Both the position numbers and the translations under genes were made by a program. Below, piece by piece: positions 43,179 through 51,502 of a stretch of DNA of 52,111 nt. Under the pieces are notes generated by a model that ran no database searches, was not told the origin of the DNA, and worked only from the letters and a program-made list of their open reading frames with translations. The stretch is from a bacterium (GTDB lineage Bacteria > Pseudomonadota > Alphaproteobacteria > SP197), in the NCBI GenBank assembly GCA_028821455.1, contig JAPPGE010000092.1, forward strand, positions 1 to 52,111. Direction: 5' to 3'. Position 1 is the first letter of the stretch, and every line of letters begins with the position of its first letter.

Positions 43179-45221
43179 TTACTCCCTCCGGGTCAGGATC
43201 AGCTGGCCGTAGCCGTCGACACGGGCAAGAAAATCCTCCGTCACGCAGACGGTGGTGTCGCTTTGCAGGACGACAGCCGGGCCGCCGAACGTGTGACCGG
43301 GACTGAGGGCTTCGCGCCGGAAAAGCGCGGCCTGGACGGCCCGGCCCTCCGCGTGAATCGGGATCCTGCCCTCCGGCTCCGCGGCGGTCGCCATGCCCTC
43401 GGCGGACTCGAAACGGGGCTTCGGGGTCTGGCCCAGCGCGACCAGACGCAGGTTGACGACCTGGACAGGCGCCGACCTGTCCGCATGGGCGTAGAGCTGC
43501 TCGTGAGCGGCATGGAATGCCTCCTCGAGCGCTGCGACATCGCCCCTTTCGATGGCGTCCGGGTCGAGGACCGCCTCGATTTCGAAGGACTGTCCCTTGT
43601 AACGCATGTCTGCCGAGTGGATGTAGGCGGCGGGTCCGTGGTAGCGCTGCTCCTGGCGCAGCCATCTCTCGCCGAGGTTCCGCAGGGATTCGAAGCCTTG
43701 CCGGATCGCGGGCGCCGTCCCGGCGTCGAGATCGGCGTAGATCGTCTGGACGAAGTCGTTCTTCAGATCGGCGATCAGGCCGCCCATGGCGCTCAGGACA
43801 CCGGGTGCTGTCGGAATCACGACGGTCGACATGGTGAGCTCGCGAGCCAGGAAGCAGGCGATCATGGGGCCTGCGCCGCCGAAGGCGATGAGGGCGTTGT
43901 CGCGCGGATCGATACCCCGGGACGACACCAGCTTCGAGACCTCCAGGTACATGCCGGACACCGACACCCGGACGATCGCTTCCGCCGTCTCCTCGATGCT
44001 GCGCTCCATGCGTCCGGCGAGTGCGCCCACGGCGCGGCGGGCGGCGCCGGCGTCAACCGGGACCGTGTCGTAGCCGAGGCCGGTCCGGCCGATGTAACCC
44101 AGCACCGCGAAGGCGTCGGTCAGCGTGGGCTCATCGCCGCCCGTGCCGTAGCAGGCCGGGCCCGGCACCGCGCCGGCGCTTTCGGGCCCCACCTTCAGAA
44201 CACCAGCATCGTCGATCCGGGCGATCGATCCACCGCCAGCGCCGATCGAGGTGACCGACACCGTCGGGATGTAGATCGGGAACTCGCCGATCATCTCTCC
44301 GATACCGTACTGCGGGTGGCCGTCGGCGATGAATGCGACATCGGCGCTGGTGCCGCCGACATCGAAGCTGATGGCATCGCGGCACCCGGAGATGACGGCG
44401 ATGTGGCTCGCGCCGATCACGCCCGATGCGGTACCCGACATGATCATCTGGGCGCAGGCGGTCCTGCCCATCTCGGCGCTCATCACCCCGCCGTTCGATT
44501 TCGTGACAAGCGGCTCGGCCGGGACGCCTGCCTCGCGCAGCGCATCCTGCAGCGAGCCGAGGTAGCGGCTGACGCGCGGCTGCACGTAGGCATGGATGAC
44601 CGCGGTGACCGTGCGCTCGTACTCGCGAATAATCGACCAGACGTCGGCGGAGCAGAACACGGGAAGATCCGGCGCCATCTCCCGCACCATGGCAGCCACC
44701 TCATGTTCATGGGCGGGATTGCGATAGGCATTCAGGAGCGCCACGACGATGCCTTCGGCACGCGCCTCGCGCGCCTTTCCGACGGCGGTCTCGACGCTGG
44801 TCCTGTCGACGGGGCGGAGTTCGCTGCCGTCGCTCGCCAGGCGCCCCGCGACCGGGAAGACGCGCTCCCTGGGAATGAGAGGCGCGGGACGCTTCGACAG
44901 CAGGTTGTAGACGTCCGGCGTTCTCAGCCGGGCCACCTCGAGCACGTCGGTGAATCCTTCGGTCGTGAAATGGCAGAGCCTGATGCCCTTGCGCTGAATC
45001 ACGGTGTTCACGCCCACGGTGGTGCCGTGGCTGAAATGGACGATCTCGCCGGGAGCGATGCCGAAGCGCGACTCGAGCTGACGGAGACCCTCCAGCACCT
45101 CGACGCCCGGTCTGTCGGGGCGCGACGGCACCTTCAGGGCCTGTGTCTCCAGGGTGGTCTCGTCGAACACGAAGAAGTCGGTGAACGTGCCCCCGATATC
45201 GACTCCGACGCGATAGGACAT
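43179..45221 (-). CDS. hyuA: Hydantoinase A/oxoprolinase family protein
   Basis: The 680-residue ATP-binding alpha subunit partner of the hyuB downstream (4-nt gap). VGVDIGGTFTDFFVF at the start, HGTTVGVNTVIQRKG, IMSGTASGVIGAS, FDVGGTSADVAFI and IGAGGGSIARID are the ASKHA-fold and family motifs; FGGAGPMIACFLA follows in the C-terminal half. ATG 45221 is chosen because MSYRVGVDIGG is the standard family start, and a G-rich GGGGGA lies upstream. It has classical architecture, unlike the stand-alone HyuA at 19405-21414. Confidence 0.88.
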   Translation of the reverse strand: MSYRVGVDIGGTFTDFFVFDETTLETQALKVPSRPDRPGVEVLEGLRQLESRFGIAPGEIVHFSHGTTVGVNTVIQRKGIRLCHFTTEGFTDVLEVARLRTPDVYNLLSKRPAPLIPRERVFPVAGRLASDGSELRPVDRTSVETAVGKAREARAEGIVVALLNAYRNPAHEHEVAAMVREMAPDLPVFCSADVWSIIREYERTVTAVIHAYVQPRVSRYLGSLQDALREAGVPAEPLVTKSNGGVMSAEMGRTACAQMIMSGTASGVIGASHIAVISGCRDAISFDVGGTSADVAFIADGHPQYGIGEMIGEFPIYIPTVSVTSIGAGGGSIARIDDAGVLKVGPESAGAVPGPACYGTGGDEPTLTDAFAVLGYIGRTGLGYDTVPVDAGAARRAVGALAGRMERSIEETAEAIVRVSVSGMYLEVSKLVSSRGIDPRDNALIAFGGAGPMIACFLARELTMSTVVIPTAPGVLSAMGGLIADLKNDFVQTIYADLDAGTAPAIRQGFESLRNLGERWLRQEQRYHGPAAYIHSADMRYKGQSFEIEAVLDPDAIERGDVAALEEAFHAAHEQLYAHADRSAPVQVVNLRLVALGQTPKPRFESAEGMATAAEPEGRIPIHAEGRAVQAALFRREALSPGHTFGGPAVVLQSDTTVCVTEDFLARVDGYGQLILTRRE

Positions 45222-45499
45222 CCCGATCCCCCGGCTCGCCCGCCCGTTCCGTGGTACGCCGGACCAGACTTCCGGTCCACGCGCAAGCGGGCGAACCCTT
45301 CGAGGCCCGGACCTGTTTGTCAAACTGCAAGACCGCCACGCCTTCCCGCCGCGCCCGGAAACATCGGCCCTCGGGCGCCGGGCAGCCGCGTCGAAGCGAC
45401 GTTCCGGCCCTGGTCGTCCTCTTCACTGCACGGTTGTTCCCTTGGACGCCCGGCCGGTCCGCCGGATAGCATCCCGGCTGACCCTTCAAGGAGGAGACG

Positions 45500-45940
45500 A
45501 TGACGCCCGAAGAGATGAGCGAGGCGATCGATGCGGCCTGGGCGGCCTTCTCGGCCGGCGACCTCGACGGTTTCGTCGCGGGATGCGCCGAGGACATCGT
45601 CTACAGCGACAACGCCGGCGAGGAACCGCTTCACGGCCGCGACGCGTTCAGGCGTTACGCTTCCGGCTGGTTCGAGGCGTCGAGCGACCGCCGCGCCACC
45701 CCTCTGCGCAAGACGATCGGCGGCAGCCGCATCGTGACGGAAATCCGCCTCGAGATGACGCACGACGGCGCGCCGCTCTACGGAGTCGCGGCGGCCGGAG
45801 CCCGGATCGCCTTCGATTTCGCGATGATCGCCGACTTCCGGGAGGGCCGAATCGCCAGGATTGTCGCCTACTACAATCCGGCCAGCGTGATGCGGGACCT
45901 CGGCCTCACCAGCGGCGCACCCGCGGACCGGCCGGCCTGA
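45500..45940 (+). CDS. SnoaL-like / NTF2-fold protein
   Basis: A 146-residue single-domain protein with the cone-shaped NTF2 fold pattern: EAIDAAWAAFSAGDLDGFVAGCAEDIVY, GRDAFRRYASGW, ARIAFDFAMIADFREGRIARIVAYYNP. Relatives are polyketide cyclases, limonene-epoxide hydrolases and ketosteroid isomerases, or non-enzymatic binders; the substrate cannot be read. AAGGAGGAGACG directly precedes the ATG. It is divergent from the hyuAB operon across 278 bp. Confidence 0.8.
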   Translation: MTPEEMSEAIDAAWAAFSAGDLDGFVAGCAEDIVYSDNAGEEPLHGRDAFRRYASGWFEASSDRRATPLRKTIGGSRIVTEIRLEMTHDGAPLYGVAAAGARIAFDFAMIADFREGRIARIVAYYNPASVMRDLGLTSGAPADRPA

Positions 45941-45986
45941 AGCGGATCGCCTGGCCAGGGAAGACGCTTGTGCGCGCGTGAGGATT

Positions 45987-46015
45987 CCTCAGCCGCCACC
46001 GGGGGCCGGCTGAGG
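45987..46015. terminator. Hairpin between convergent SnoaL-like and GrpB genes
   Basis: CCTCAGCCG and CGGCTGAGG pair over 9 bp with an 11-nt loop, at the 3' ends of two convergent genes. No T run follows on either strand, so any termination role is tentative. It overlaps the last codons of the GrpB gene. Confidence 0.4.
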
Positions 46016-46582
46016 ACCACGATGGCCTGTCCGCCTCGACCAGTGAATGATCGCCTCGACAAACTTGGATTTCGTCCGGGCATAGGCGTTCATGTCCTGC
46101 GGTTCCTGCGCTGCCAGGGACCGTTTGAGTTCCTGATAGCGCGCGCGGAGAAACGGAGCAGCGAGCAGCGCATCGCGAAAGCGCAGGTAACGTTCGATCT
46201 CCGGCGAGCCTTGCGAGAACACATGAACATGCACGTCAAGCTTCTCGGTGCGGAACATCCGGTGTTCCTCGTGTTCGGGTTCGCGCACCCGCAGCACGTA
46301 CCCGCACCGTTCCAGCGCCGGAACATAAGCCTCCTCCGCGGCGGAATCCGCGACCGCGACAAGCATGTCGACGATCGGCTTCGCGTCGAGGCCGGGCACG
46401 GCGGTGGACCCGACATGGTCGATGCTGAGTGCGTCCGCGCCGAGTGCTGCGGCGATGCGTTCCTGGTGCAGTCGGAATGTCTCCGGCCACTCCTGACGGT
46501 AGGGCACGACAACGATAGCGCGTTCCTCGACCCCGCTGATCAGCGGCATCTCACCGCCGGGAACATCCCTCCGGTCCGTCAT
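45989..46582 (-). CDS. GrpB family nucleotidyltransferase-like protein
   Basis: A 197-residue protein with the GrpB hallmark SIDHVGSTAVPGLDAKPIVDM at residues 53-73 (the G-S-T and D-x-K-P-I-V-D elements resemble a nucleotidyltransferase active site), VVVPYRQEWPETFRLH at the start, and the later HRMFRTEKLDVHVHVF and RFRDALLAAP segments. Some relatives are fused to dephospho-CoA kinase; the function alone is unknown. GGGGAGA precedes ATG 46582. Confidence 0.87.
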   Translation of the reverse strand: MTDRRDVPGGEMPLISGVEERAIVVVPYRQEWPETFRLHQERIAAALGADALSIDHVGSTAVPGLDAKPIVDMLVAVADSAAEEAYVPALERCGYVLRVREPEHEEHRMFRTEKLDVHVHVFSQGSPEIERYLRFRDALLAAPFLRARYQELKRSLAAQEPQDMNAYARTKSKFVEAIIHWSRRTGHRGPQPAPGGG

Positions 46583-46792
46583 CGCTGTCTCCCCGGCACC
46601 ATGGGCAGATGGGGTAGCACGATACTGCGGTGTCGCGCAGATACGCCGCAAGACTGACGTGCCGCGCAATGCGCTGCCTTCAGTGATCGGAAGGGTTCGC
46701 CAACCTGGCAGGCCGGTCGGCGTCGAACCGGCAGGCCGAACAGAAAATGGCCTCAATTTGGCCGCGACGGCGCCGCATCCGCCAGATAGTCC

Positions 46793-46810
46793 GTTACCCA
46801 AACTGGTAAC
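46793..46810. promoter_or_regulatory. Inverted repeat upstream of the DUF6569 gene
   Basis: GTTACC-caaact-GGTAAC, perfect 6-bp arms, ending 18 bp before the start codon and just upstream of its ribosome-binding site GGGGGAGGA. It could be an operator or a leader hairpin affecting translation. Confidence 0.35.
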
Positions 46811-46828
46811 TCGGGGGAGGACTTTGAC

Positions 46829-47872
46829 ATGCGCCGACACGGATTCGGGCTGGCTGCAGCTCTGGCCGCCGTCATCGTGGCGGGATGGACGACGCCGGCT
46901 GCGGCCGGCGCGGACGAGGGGAGCTACTGGCTCAGTGGCCCCTATGCGCACGACAACCTGGCCGTTTACCTGATTCACCGCGAAGATGCAGATGACGGTC
47001 CCGTTCCGCTCACCCTGGACGAGGCGATGCAACAGGGCCTCATCGAGGTCGTCGAGACCGGCGTGGTCGAGGAACTCATCGTCCGCAACACGGGCGACAG
47101 CGAGGTCTTCCTCCAGTCGGGCGACATCTTCAAGGGGGGCAAGCAGGACCGCGTCCTGATCGCCAGCATGATCGTTCCGCCCGGTTCGGGCGATCTTTCC
47201 GTCGACGTCTTCTGCGTCGAAAGCGGCCGCTGGTCCGCACGCGACGGGGAGGCGGCGGCCTGGTTCTCGCAATCCACGGCTCGCCTGCCGTCGAGGGACG
47301 GCAGGATCGCGCTCTTCAAGGAAGCGCAACGCTGGTTCGCACCCGAAGGCGATCGTGCGGCATGGTTGGATGGCGAGGATCTTCAGAGCCGGGTGTGGGA
47401 GTCGGTCAGCGTGATGCAGGCGGACCTGGGTTCGGCCATGGTGCTCGACGTCGCGGACGAACGTTCCCCCTCGAGCCTGCAGCTGTCACTCGAGAATGCG
47501 GACCTTGCCGCGGCTCTGGAGCGGTACGAATCGAACCTGGGCTCGCTGGCTCAAGGACATCGGGACGCCGTGGGCTATGTCTTCGCCATCAACGGCAGGA
47601 TCGCCGGAGGCGACGAATTCGCCAACGGCGGCCTGTTCCGCAAACTGTGGACGCGGCAGTTGACCGCAGCGGCCACGGAAGCCATTGCGGAAAAGGACGT
47701 GTTGGCGCGCGGACAGCCGACGCTCGTCGAGATCGGGGCGTTCGTCGATACGGCTCGCACCGGTGAGGCCGCCGGCATGTCCATGCCGGGCGAAATGATC
47801 CTGGAAACACGCGAGACGGACCAGATGCTGCACACCGAATTACGCACCGGCGGTGCTAAGCAACTGATCTAA
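46829..47872 (+). CDS. Secreted DUF6569 (ARPP-1 domain) protein
   Basis: A 347-residue exported protein. Residues 1-26 are a Sec signal (hydrophobic AAALAAVIVAGW, cleavage after TPAAA). The mature part contains VRNTGDSEVFLQSGDIFKGG, QDRVLIASMIVPPGSGDLSVDVFC and VESGRW, the core of the ARG/rhodanese/phosphatase-associated domain, whose role is unknown. C-terminal segments GYVFAINGRIAGGDEF and LFRKLWTRQL continue the domain. It is the last chromosomal-looking gene before the recombinase pair. Confidence 0.72.
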   Translation: MRRHGFGLAAALAAVIVAGWTTPAAAGADEGSYWLSGPYAHDNLAVYLIHREDADDGPVPLTLDEAMQQGLIEVVETGVVEELIVRNTGDSEVFLQSGDIFKGGKQDRVLIASMIVPPGSGDLSVDVFCVESGRWSARDGEAAAWFSQSTARLPSRDGRIALFKEAQRWFAPEGDRAAWLDGEDLQSRVWESVSVMQADLGSAMVLDVADERSPSSLQLSLENADLAAALERYESNLGSLAQGHRDAVGYVFAINGRIAGGDEFANGGLFRKLWTRQLTAAATEAIAEKDVLARGQPTLVEIGAFVDTARTGEAAGMSMPGEMILETRETDQMLHTELRTGGAKQLI

Positions 47873-47960
47873 CGTCAGCAATTCCCTCTCTCCAGTGCAA
47901 CTGCGGGACGATTCCGCGACGGATTTTCCCGCGTCTGCAACTCAAGGCAAGGGGGAATCC

Positions 47961-49085
47961 ATGGCCACGACACGACTCACCCAGGCGCGTATCAAGGCGC
48001 TTCGACCGCGAAAGACCGTTCGAGACATCCGCGACGCTGATCTCCGGGGATTCGGCGTTCGTCTCTATCCGACGGGGCGCAAGTGCTTCTTTACCCATAG
48101 TCAGCACGAGGGAAGGAGGGTCTGGAAGATTGTCGGTGATGCCGCATCCCTGAGCGTGGAAGAAGCCAGGATCAGGGCTCGCTCCATATTGGCAGCCGAC
48201 AGAAACAGCGTTCACGCATCATCGGATCGCATCCTGTTCGAGGAGGTAGCCGAGGAGGTGTTCCGCCGTTATGGCCGGAACTGGAAACCCGATACGCTCA
48301 GGGTCAACCGGGGTTACTTTGCCAACCAGATCTTGCCGTGGTTCCGGGGACGGCCGATTGCGGACATCACAACTGCGGACGTCAAAGCATGGTTCACCTC
48401 TCTCCATGGTAAGCCGGTGGCGGCTGACCGGTCCGCACCGGTCCTTTCCGTCGTCATGGCTCAAGCTGAGGCTTATGGATATCGCCCGGAGGGAAGCAAT
48501 CCCTGTAAGGCCATCAGGCGTTACAGGCGCAAGGGGCGAGAGCGCTTCCTCTCTACAAAAGAAGTCCGCCGGCTCGGGAAAGCGCTGAGGCATCACGAAG
48601 AGAACGCGTGGATGCACGCAGCGATTGTCCGACTTCTGCTGCTGACCGGGTGCCGTACCAGCGAGATCGTAACGCTGCGGTGGAAGGAGTACCGGGACGG
48701 ACACCTTCACCTCGAGGATTCCAAGACGGGGCCACGTATGGTTTGGCTGTGCGCTCCGGCACGGGCGATCCTGGACCAACAGCCCCGGACTTCATGCTGG
48801 GTATTTCCATCAACCTGGACCGGCAAGTCCATCAGCATGTCTTCTGTCGGCGGTTTCTGGCGACATCTCCGCTCGGAGGCTGGCCTGCAGGATGTCAGGC
48901 TCCATGATCTCAGGCATACATACGCCAGCATCGCGGTCATGGCGGGAGAGAACGTCCTTACAGTCGGCCGGCTTCTCGGCCACAACGATCCCGGTACGAC
49001 ACTGAAGTACTCGCACATCACCAGTGATGCTGCCGTGCATGCCGCCGAGACCCTGGGCCCGATCCTTGCCGGGGTCACGCCATGA
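47961..49085 (+). CDS. Tyrosine recombinase/integrase, first of a tandem pair
   Basis: A 374-residue site-specific recombinase. The N-terminal arm-binding region (LRGFGVRLYPTGRKCFFTH) is of phage/ICE integrase type, a core-binding SAM-like domain spans about residues 90-180, and the catalytic domain has R in LLTGCRTSEIV, K in DSKTGPR, HDLRHTYAS, LLGHNDPGTT and the nucleophile in LKYSH. All active residues are present. ATG 47961 has AGGGGGAA before it. The last four bases overlap the start of the second recombinase (ATGA). Confidence 0.9.
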   Translation: MATTRLTQARIKALRPRKTVRDIRDADLRGFGVRLYPTGRKCFFTHSQHEGRRVWKIVGDAASLSVEEARIRARSILAADRNSVHASSDRILFEEVAEEVFRRYGRNWKPDTLRVNRGYFANQILPWFRGRPIADITTADVKAWFTSLHGKPVAADRSAPVLSVVMAQAEAYGYRPEGSNPCKAIRRYRRKGRERFLSTKEVRRLGKALRHHEENAWMHAAIVRLLLLTGCRTSEIVTLRWKEYRDGHLHLEDSKTGPRMVWLCAPARAILDQQPRTSCWVFPSTWTGKSISMSSVGGFWRHLRSEAGLQDVRLHDLRHTYASIAVMAGENVLTVGRLLGHNDPGTTLKYSHITSDAAVHAAETLGPILAGVTP

Positions 49086-50236
49086 ACCGTCGGCAGAAAC
49101 TCACCGATGCCTTGATCAGGCGTCTCAAGTCCGGTCCTCGCGAATACACGGTCCGCGACACTGTGGTACCCTCGCTCGGTATCCGCGTGCATCCCTCCGG
49201 CGGCCGCAGTTACATCCACTTCTGTGAAGGACGGAAGGTGTCGTTGGGGCCGGCAGCATTCAAGACTGTCGAGGAAGCCCGCGCCGAGAGCCGTGTGCAA
49301 TTATCAGACGGCATCCCGGAGAAGAAGAACACTCCGCTCTTCGTGAACTTCGTTTCCGGTCCGTGGCGAGACTCATGGGTTCACCGGTGCAAGCCGACGA
49401 CGGTCAAGTGGCGTGACAGGCTCCTTGAGACTCGTCTGCTTCCCGAGTTTGGTGACTTACGACTTGACCGCATTACGCGCACGATGGTGCACCAGTGGTT
49501 TGACAGTTACAGCGGAACCGCTCCAGGGAACGCCAACCACTGTCTGCATACTCTGCGCCACATCTTCAATCATGCGGTCGCCTGCGGGCTCGTCCCCTCC
49601 AATCCGGCCAGAGGCATCAAGTTGAATCCGGGAAGGAAGATCACCCGTTTCCTTTCCCGGGAGGAACTCGGCCGGTTGCACAGAGTGCTCGGCCGCCGTG
49701 AACGCTCGACAACAGCGCGGGCGTCACAACGTCAGCAAATCGACATCATCCGGCTTCTCCTCCTTACCGGCTGCCGCAAGAACGAGATCGTCCGGCTACA
49801 TCGGGACGAGGTTGCCGAATCCTGTCTGCGATTGCGCGACAGCAAGACCGGTCCGCGCACCGTATTCCTGAATGCCGAGGCCTGGGCCATCATCGAACGA
49901 AGGATGGCGGGAGGAACGAGATTTCTGTTTCCGTCGCCAAAGGACGTCAGGCGACCGCTCGGCAAAATGCTCAATCACTGGTACTCCATCCGCAAGGAGG
50001 CCGGTCTCGATGACGTTCGCCTCCACGATCTGAGGCACACATATGCTAGCCATGCCGTCATGCAGGGAACACCACTGCCAGTCGTGGCCCGCCTTCTCGG
50101 TCACAGCCAGACGACCATGACTCTGCGCTACGCTCACACAGGAGACCGAGAAACAGAAGCTGCTGCCGAGAGGATCGGGAAGATGATTTCGGAAATGCTC
50201 GGGATCGGCGATTCAAGACAATACGTGGCGCAATAG
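49082..50236 (+). CDS. Tyrosine recombinase/integrase, second of a tandem pair
   Basis: A 384-residue paralogue of the preceding protein. It shares the N-terminal order LTDALIRRLKSG, VPSLGIRVHPSGG and the full catalytic set: LLTGCRKNEIVRL, DSKTGPR, HDLRHTYAS, LLGHSQTTMT and LRYAHTGD. Translation is coupled by the ATGA overlap, so the two are made in similar amounts and may act as a heteromeric recombinase. The pair is expected to move a genomic island; no tRNA target was recognised near it. Confidence 0.9.
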   Translation: MNRRQKLTDALIRRLKSGPREYTVRDTVVPSLGIRVHPSGGRSYIHFCEGRKVSLGPAAFKTVEEARAESRVQLSDGIPEKKNTPLFVNFVSGPWRDSWVHRCKPTTVKWRDRLLETRLLPEFGDLRLDRITRTMVHQWFDSYSGTAPGNANHCLHTLRHIFNHAVACGLVPSNPARGIKLNPGRKITRFLSREELGRLHRVLGRRERSTTARASQRQQIDIIRLLLLTGCRKNEIVRLHRDEVAESCLRLRDSKTGPRTVFLNAEAWAIIERRMAGGTRFLFPSPKDVRRPLGKMLNHWYSIRKEAGLDDVRLHDLRHTYASHAVMQGTPLPVVARLLGHSQTTMTLRYAHTGDRETEAAAERIGKMISEMLGIGDSRQYVAQ

Positions 50237-50570
50237 ACCGCACTTGCTCACTCAAGGCCGACTGCGCGATAGTCACAAGGATATGATTATCGGGGTCACG
50301 TTCAAGTGAAGCACTTGAATCACACAAAGGGAACTGCGGGTGTCAGACAGCACCGCGCCGCGCTTCCGAGCGCATCCCAATTCAACGTTCATATGATCCG
50401 TGGATGTGTGCGAGTGCATGCAGATCTTATGTGGCTCTGCGGGACGATGTCACAACTCAGGCCGGAGCTGCAGAAATTCTGGAGCTTTCACCGGACGGAG
50501 ATTGCGGTGGGCCATCAGACCGCGGAGTGTGTGCCGTCCCGCCAGTGGGAGGCGAAAGGCGTGGTGGCGG
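50237..50570. other. 334-nt gap between recombinase pair and Mrr gene
   Basis: No gene is supported. The stretch is AT-richer than its surroundings and holds one perfect hairpin, TTCAAGTG-aag-CACTTGAA (50301-50319), 65 nt after the recombinase stop. This may be a terminator without a T tract, or part of an attachment or control site. Confidence 0.5.
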
Positions 50571-51500
50571 ATGGCCGTTCCTGACTTTCAATCGCTGATG
50601 CTTCCCACGCTCAAAGCGCTCGCCGACGGCCAGGAGCGGCCAATCGCCCAAGTCCGAGAACAGGTCGCCTATTCAGAGGGGCTTTCTGCAGACGATGTGC
50701 AGGAAATGCTGCCGAGCGGCCGGCAAACTTTCTTTGCGAACCGTGTGAGCTGGGCCATGCAGTACATGGAACGCGCGGGACTGCTCGTGCGGATCCGTCG
50801 TGGTGTGTATAGATTGACACAGGAGGGTCAAAATCTCCTGTCCACCGAACCGTCTCGAATTGATCTTGACCGGCTTGGTACGTATCCCGACTTTGCCGAG
50901 TGGCGGCAGAGGGCGAAAGTTCCGCCATCAAGCACAGACGCGGCGTTCGGGCAAGACGAGGATCACTCCGACACGCCAGAAGAAGCGCTGGACCGGGCGG
51001 TTCGGCAGATGAACAGCGCACTGGAAACGGACGTGCTGAATCGGGTTCGCGATGCGTCGCCTGCGTTTCTTGAGCGGGTTACTATCAAATTGCTGACCGC
51101 AATGGGCTACGGCGGCGGCGATGCCAAAATGGCGCGTATGACGGGACGTTCGGGTGATGGCGGCATCGACGGCATCATCCGGGAGGACGCCCTCGGTCTG
51201 GACGAGGTATACGTCCAGGCCAAGAGATACACTGAAGGCAACAACGTCGGGCCAGACGATCTAAGCAGTTTCGGAGGTGCGATCGATCTAGCAGGAACGA
51301 CGAAAGGGGTCTTTGTCACCACCGCCACCTTCACGCGCGATGCGAAGGGCTATGTGCAGAAGAGTCCGAAACGGATCGTCCTGATCGATGGCGCAGAACT
51401 CGCGCGATTGATGGTCCGTCACGGGATCGGGGTGCGTGGGCTCGCAAGGTACGAGATCAAGGGTATCGACGAAGATTACTTCGAACAGGATGTGCTGTAG
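50571..51500 (+). CDS. mrr: Mrr-type restriction endonuclease
   Basis: A 309-residue defence nuclease that cuts modified DNA. The N-terminal winged-helix domain (FANRVSWAMQYMERAGLL, RRGVYRLTQEG) matches the Mrr N-terminal family. The C-terminal PD-(D/E)xK domain has FLERVTIKLLTAMGYGGGD, then GRSGDGGIDGIIRED with the catalytic Asp and VYVQAKRY with the Q-A-K motif. ATG 50571 begins the conserved MAVPDFQSLMLPTL; a longer open frame upstream has no similarity. The next gene starts 2 nt after its stop. Confidence 0.9.
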   Translation: MAVPDFQSLMLPTLKALADGQERPIAQVREQVAYSEGLSADDVQEMLPSGRQTFFANRVSWAMQYMERAGLLVRIRRGVYRLTQEGQNLLSTEPSRIDLDRLGTYPDFAEWRQRAKVPPSSTDAAFGQDEDHSDTPEEALDRAVRQMNSALETDVLNRVRDASPAFLERVTIKLLTAMGYGGGDAKMARMTGRSGDGGIDGIIREDALGLDEVYVQAKRYTEGNNVGPDDLSSFGGAIDLAGTTKGVFVTTATFTRDAKGYVQKSPKRIVLIDGAELARLMVRHGIGVRGLARYEIKGIDEDYFEQDVL

Positions 51501-51502
51501 CC

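Noticed and set aside
43137..45503. 788-codon plus-strand frame over hyuA
   Set aside because: Antisense shadow; low-complexity composition and no motif.
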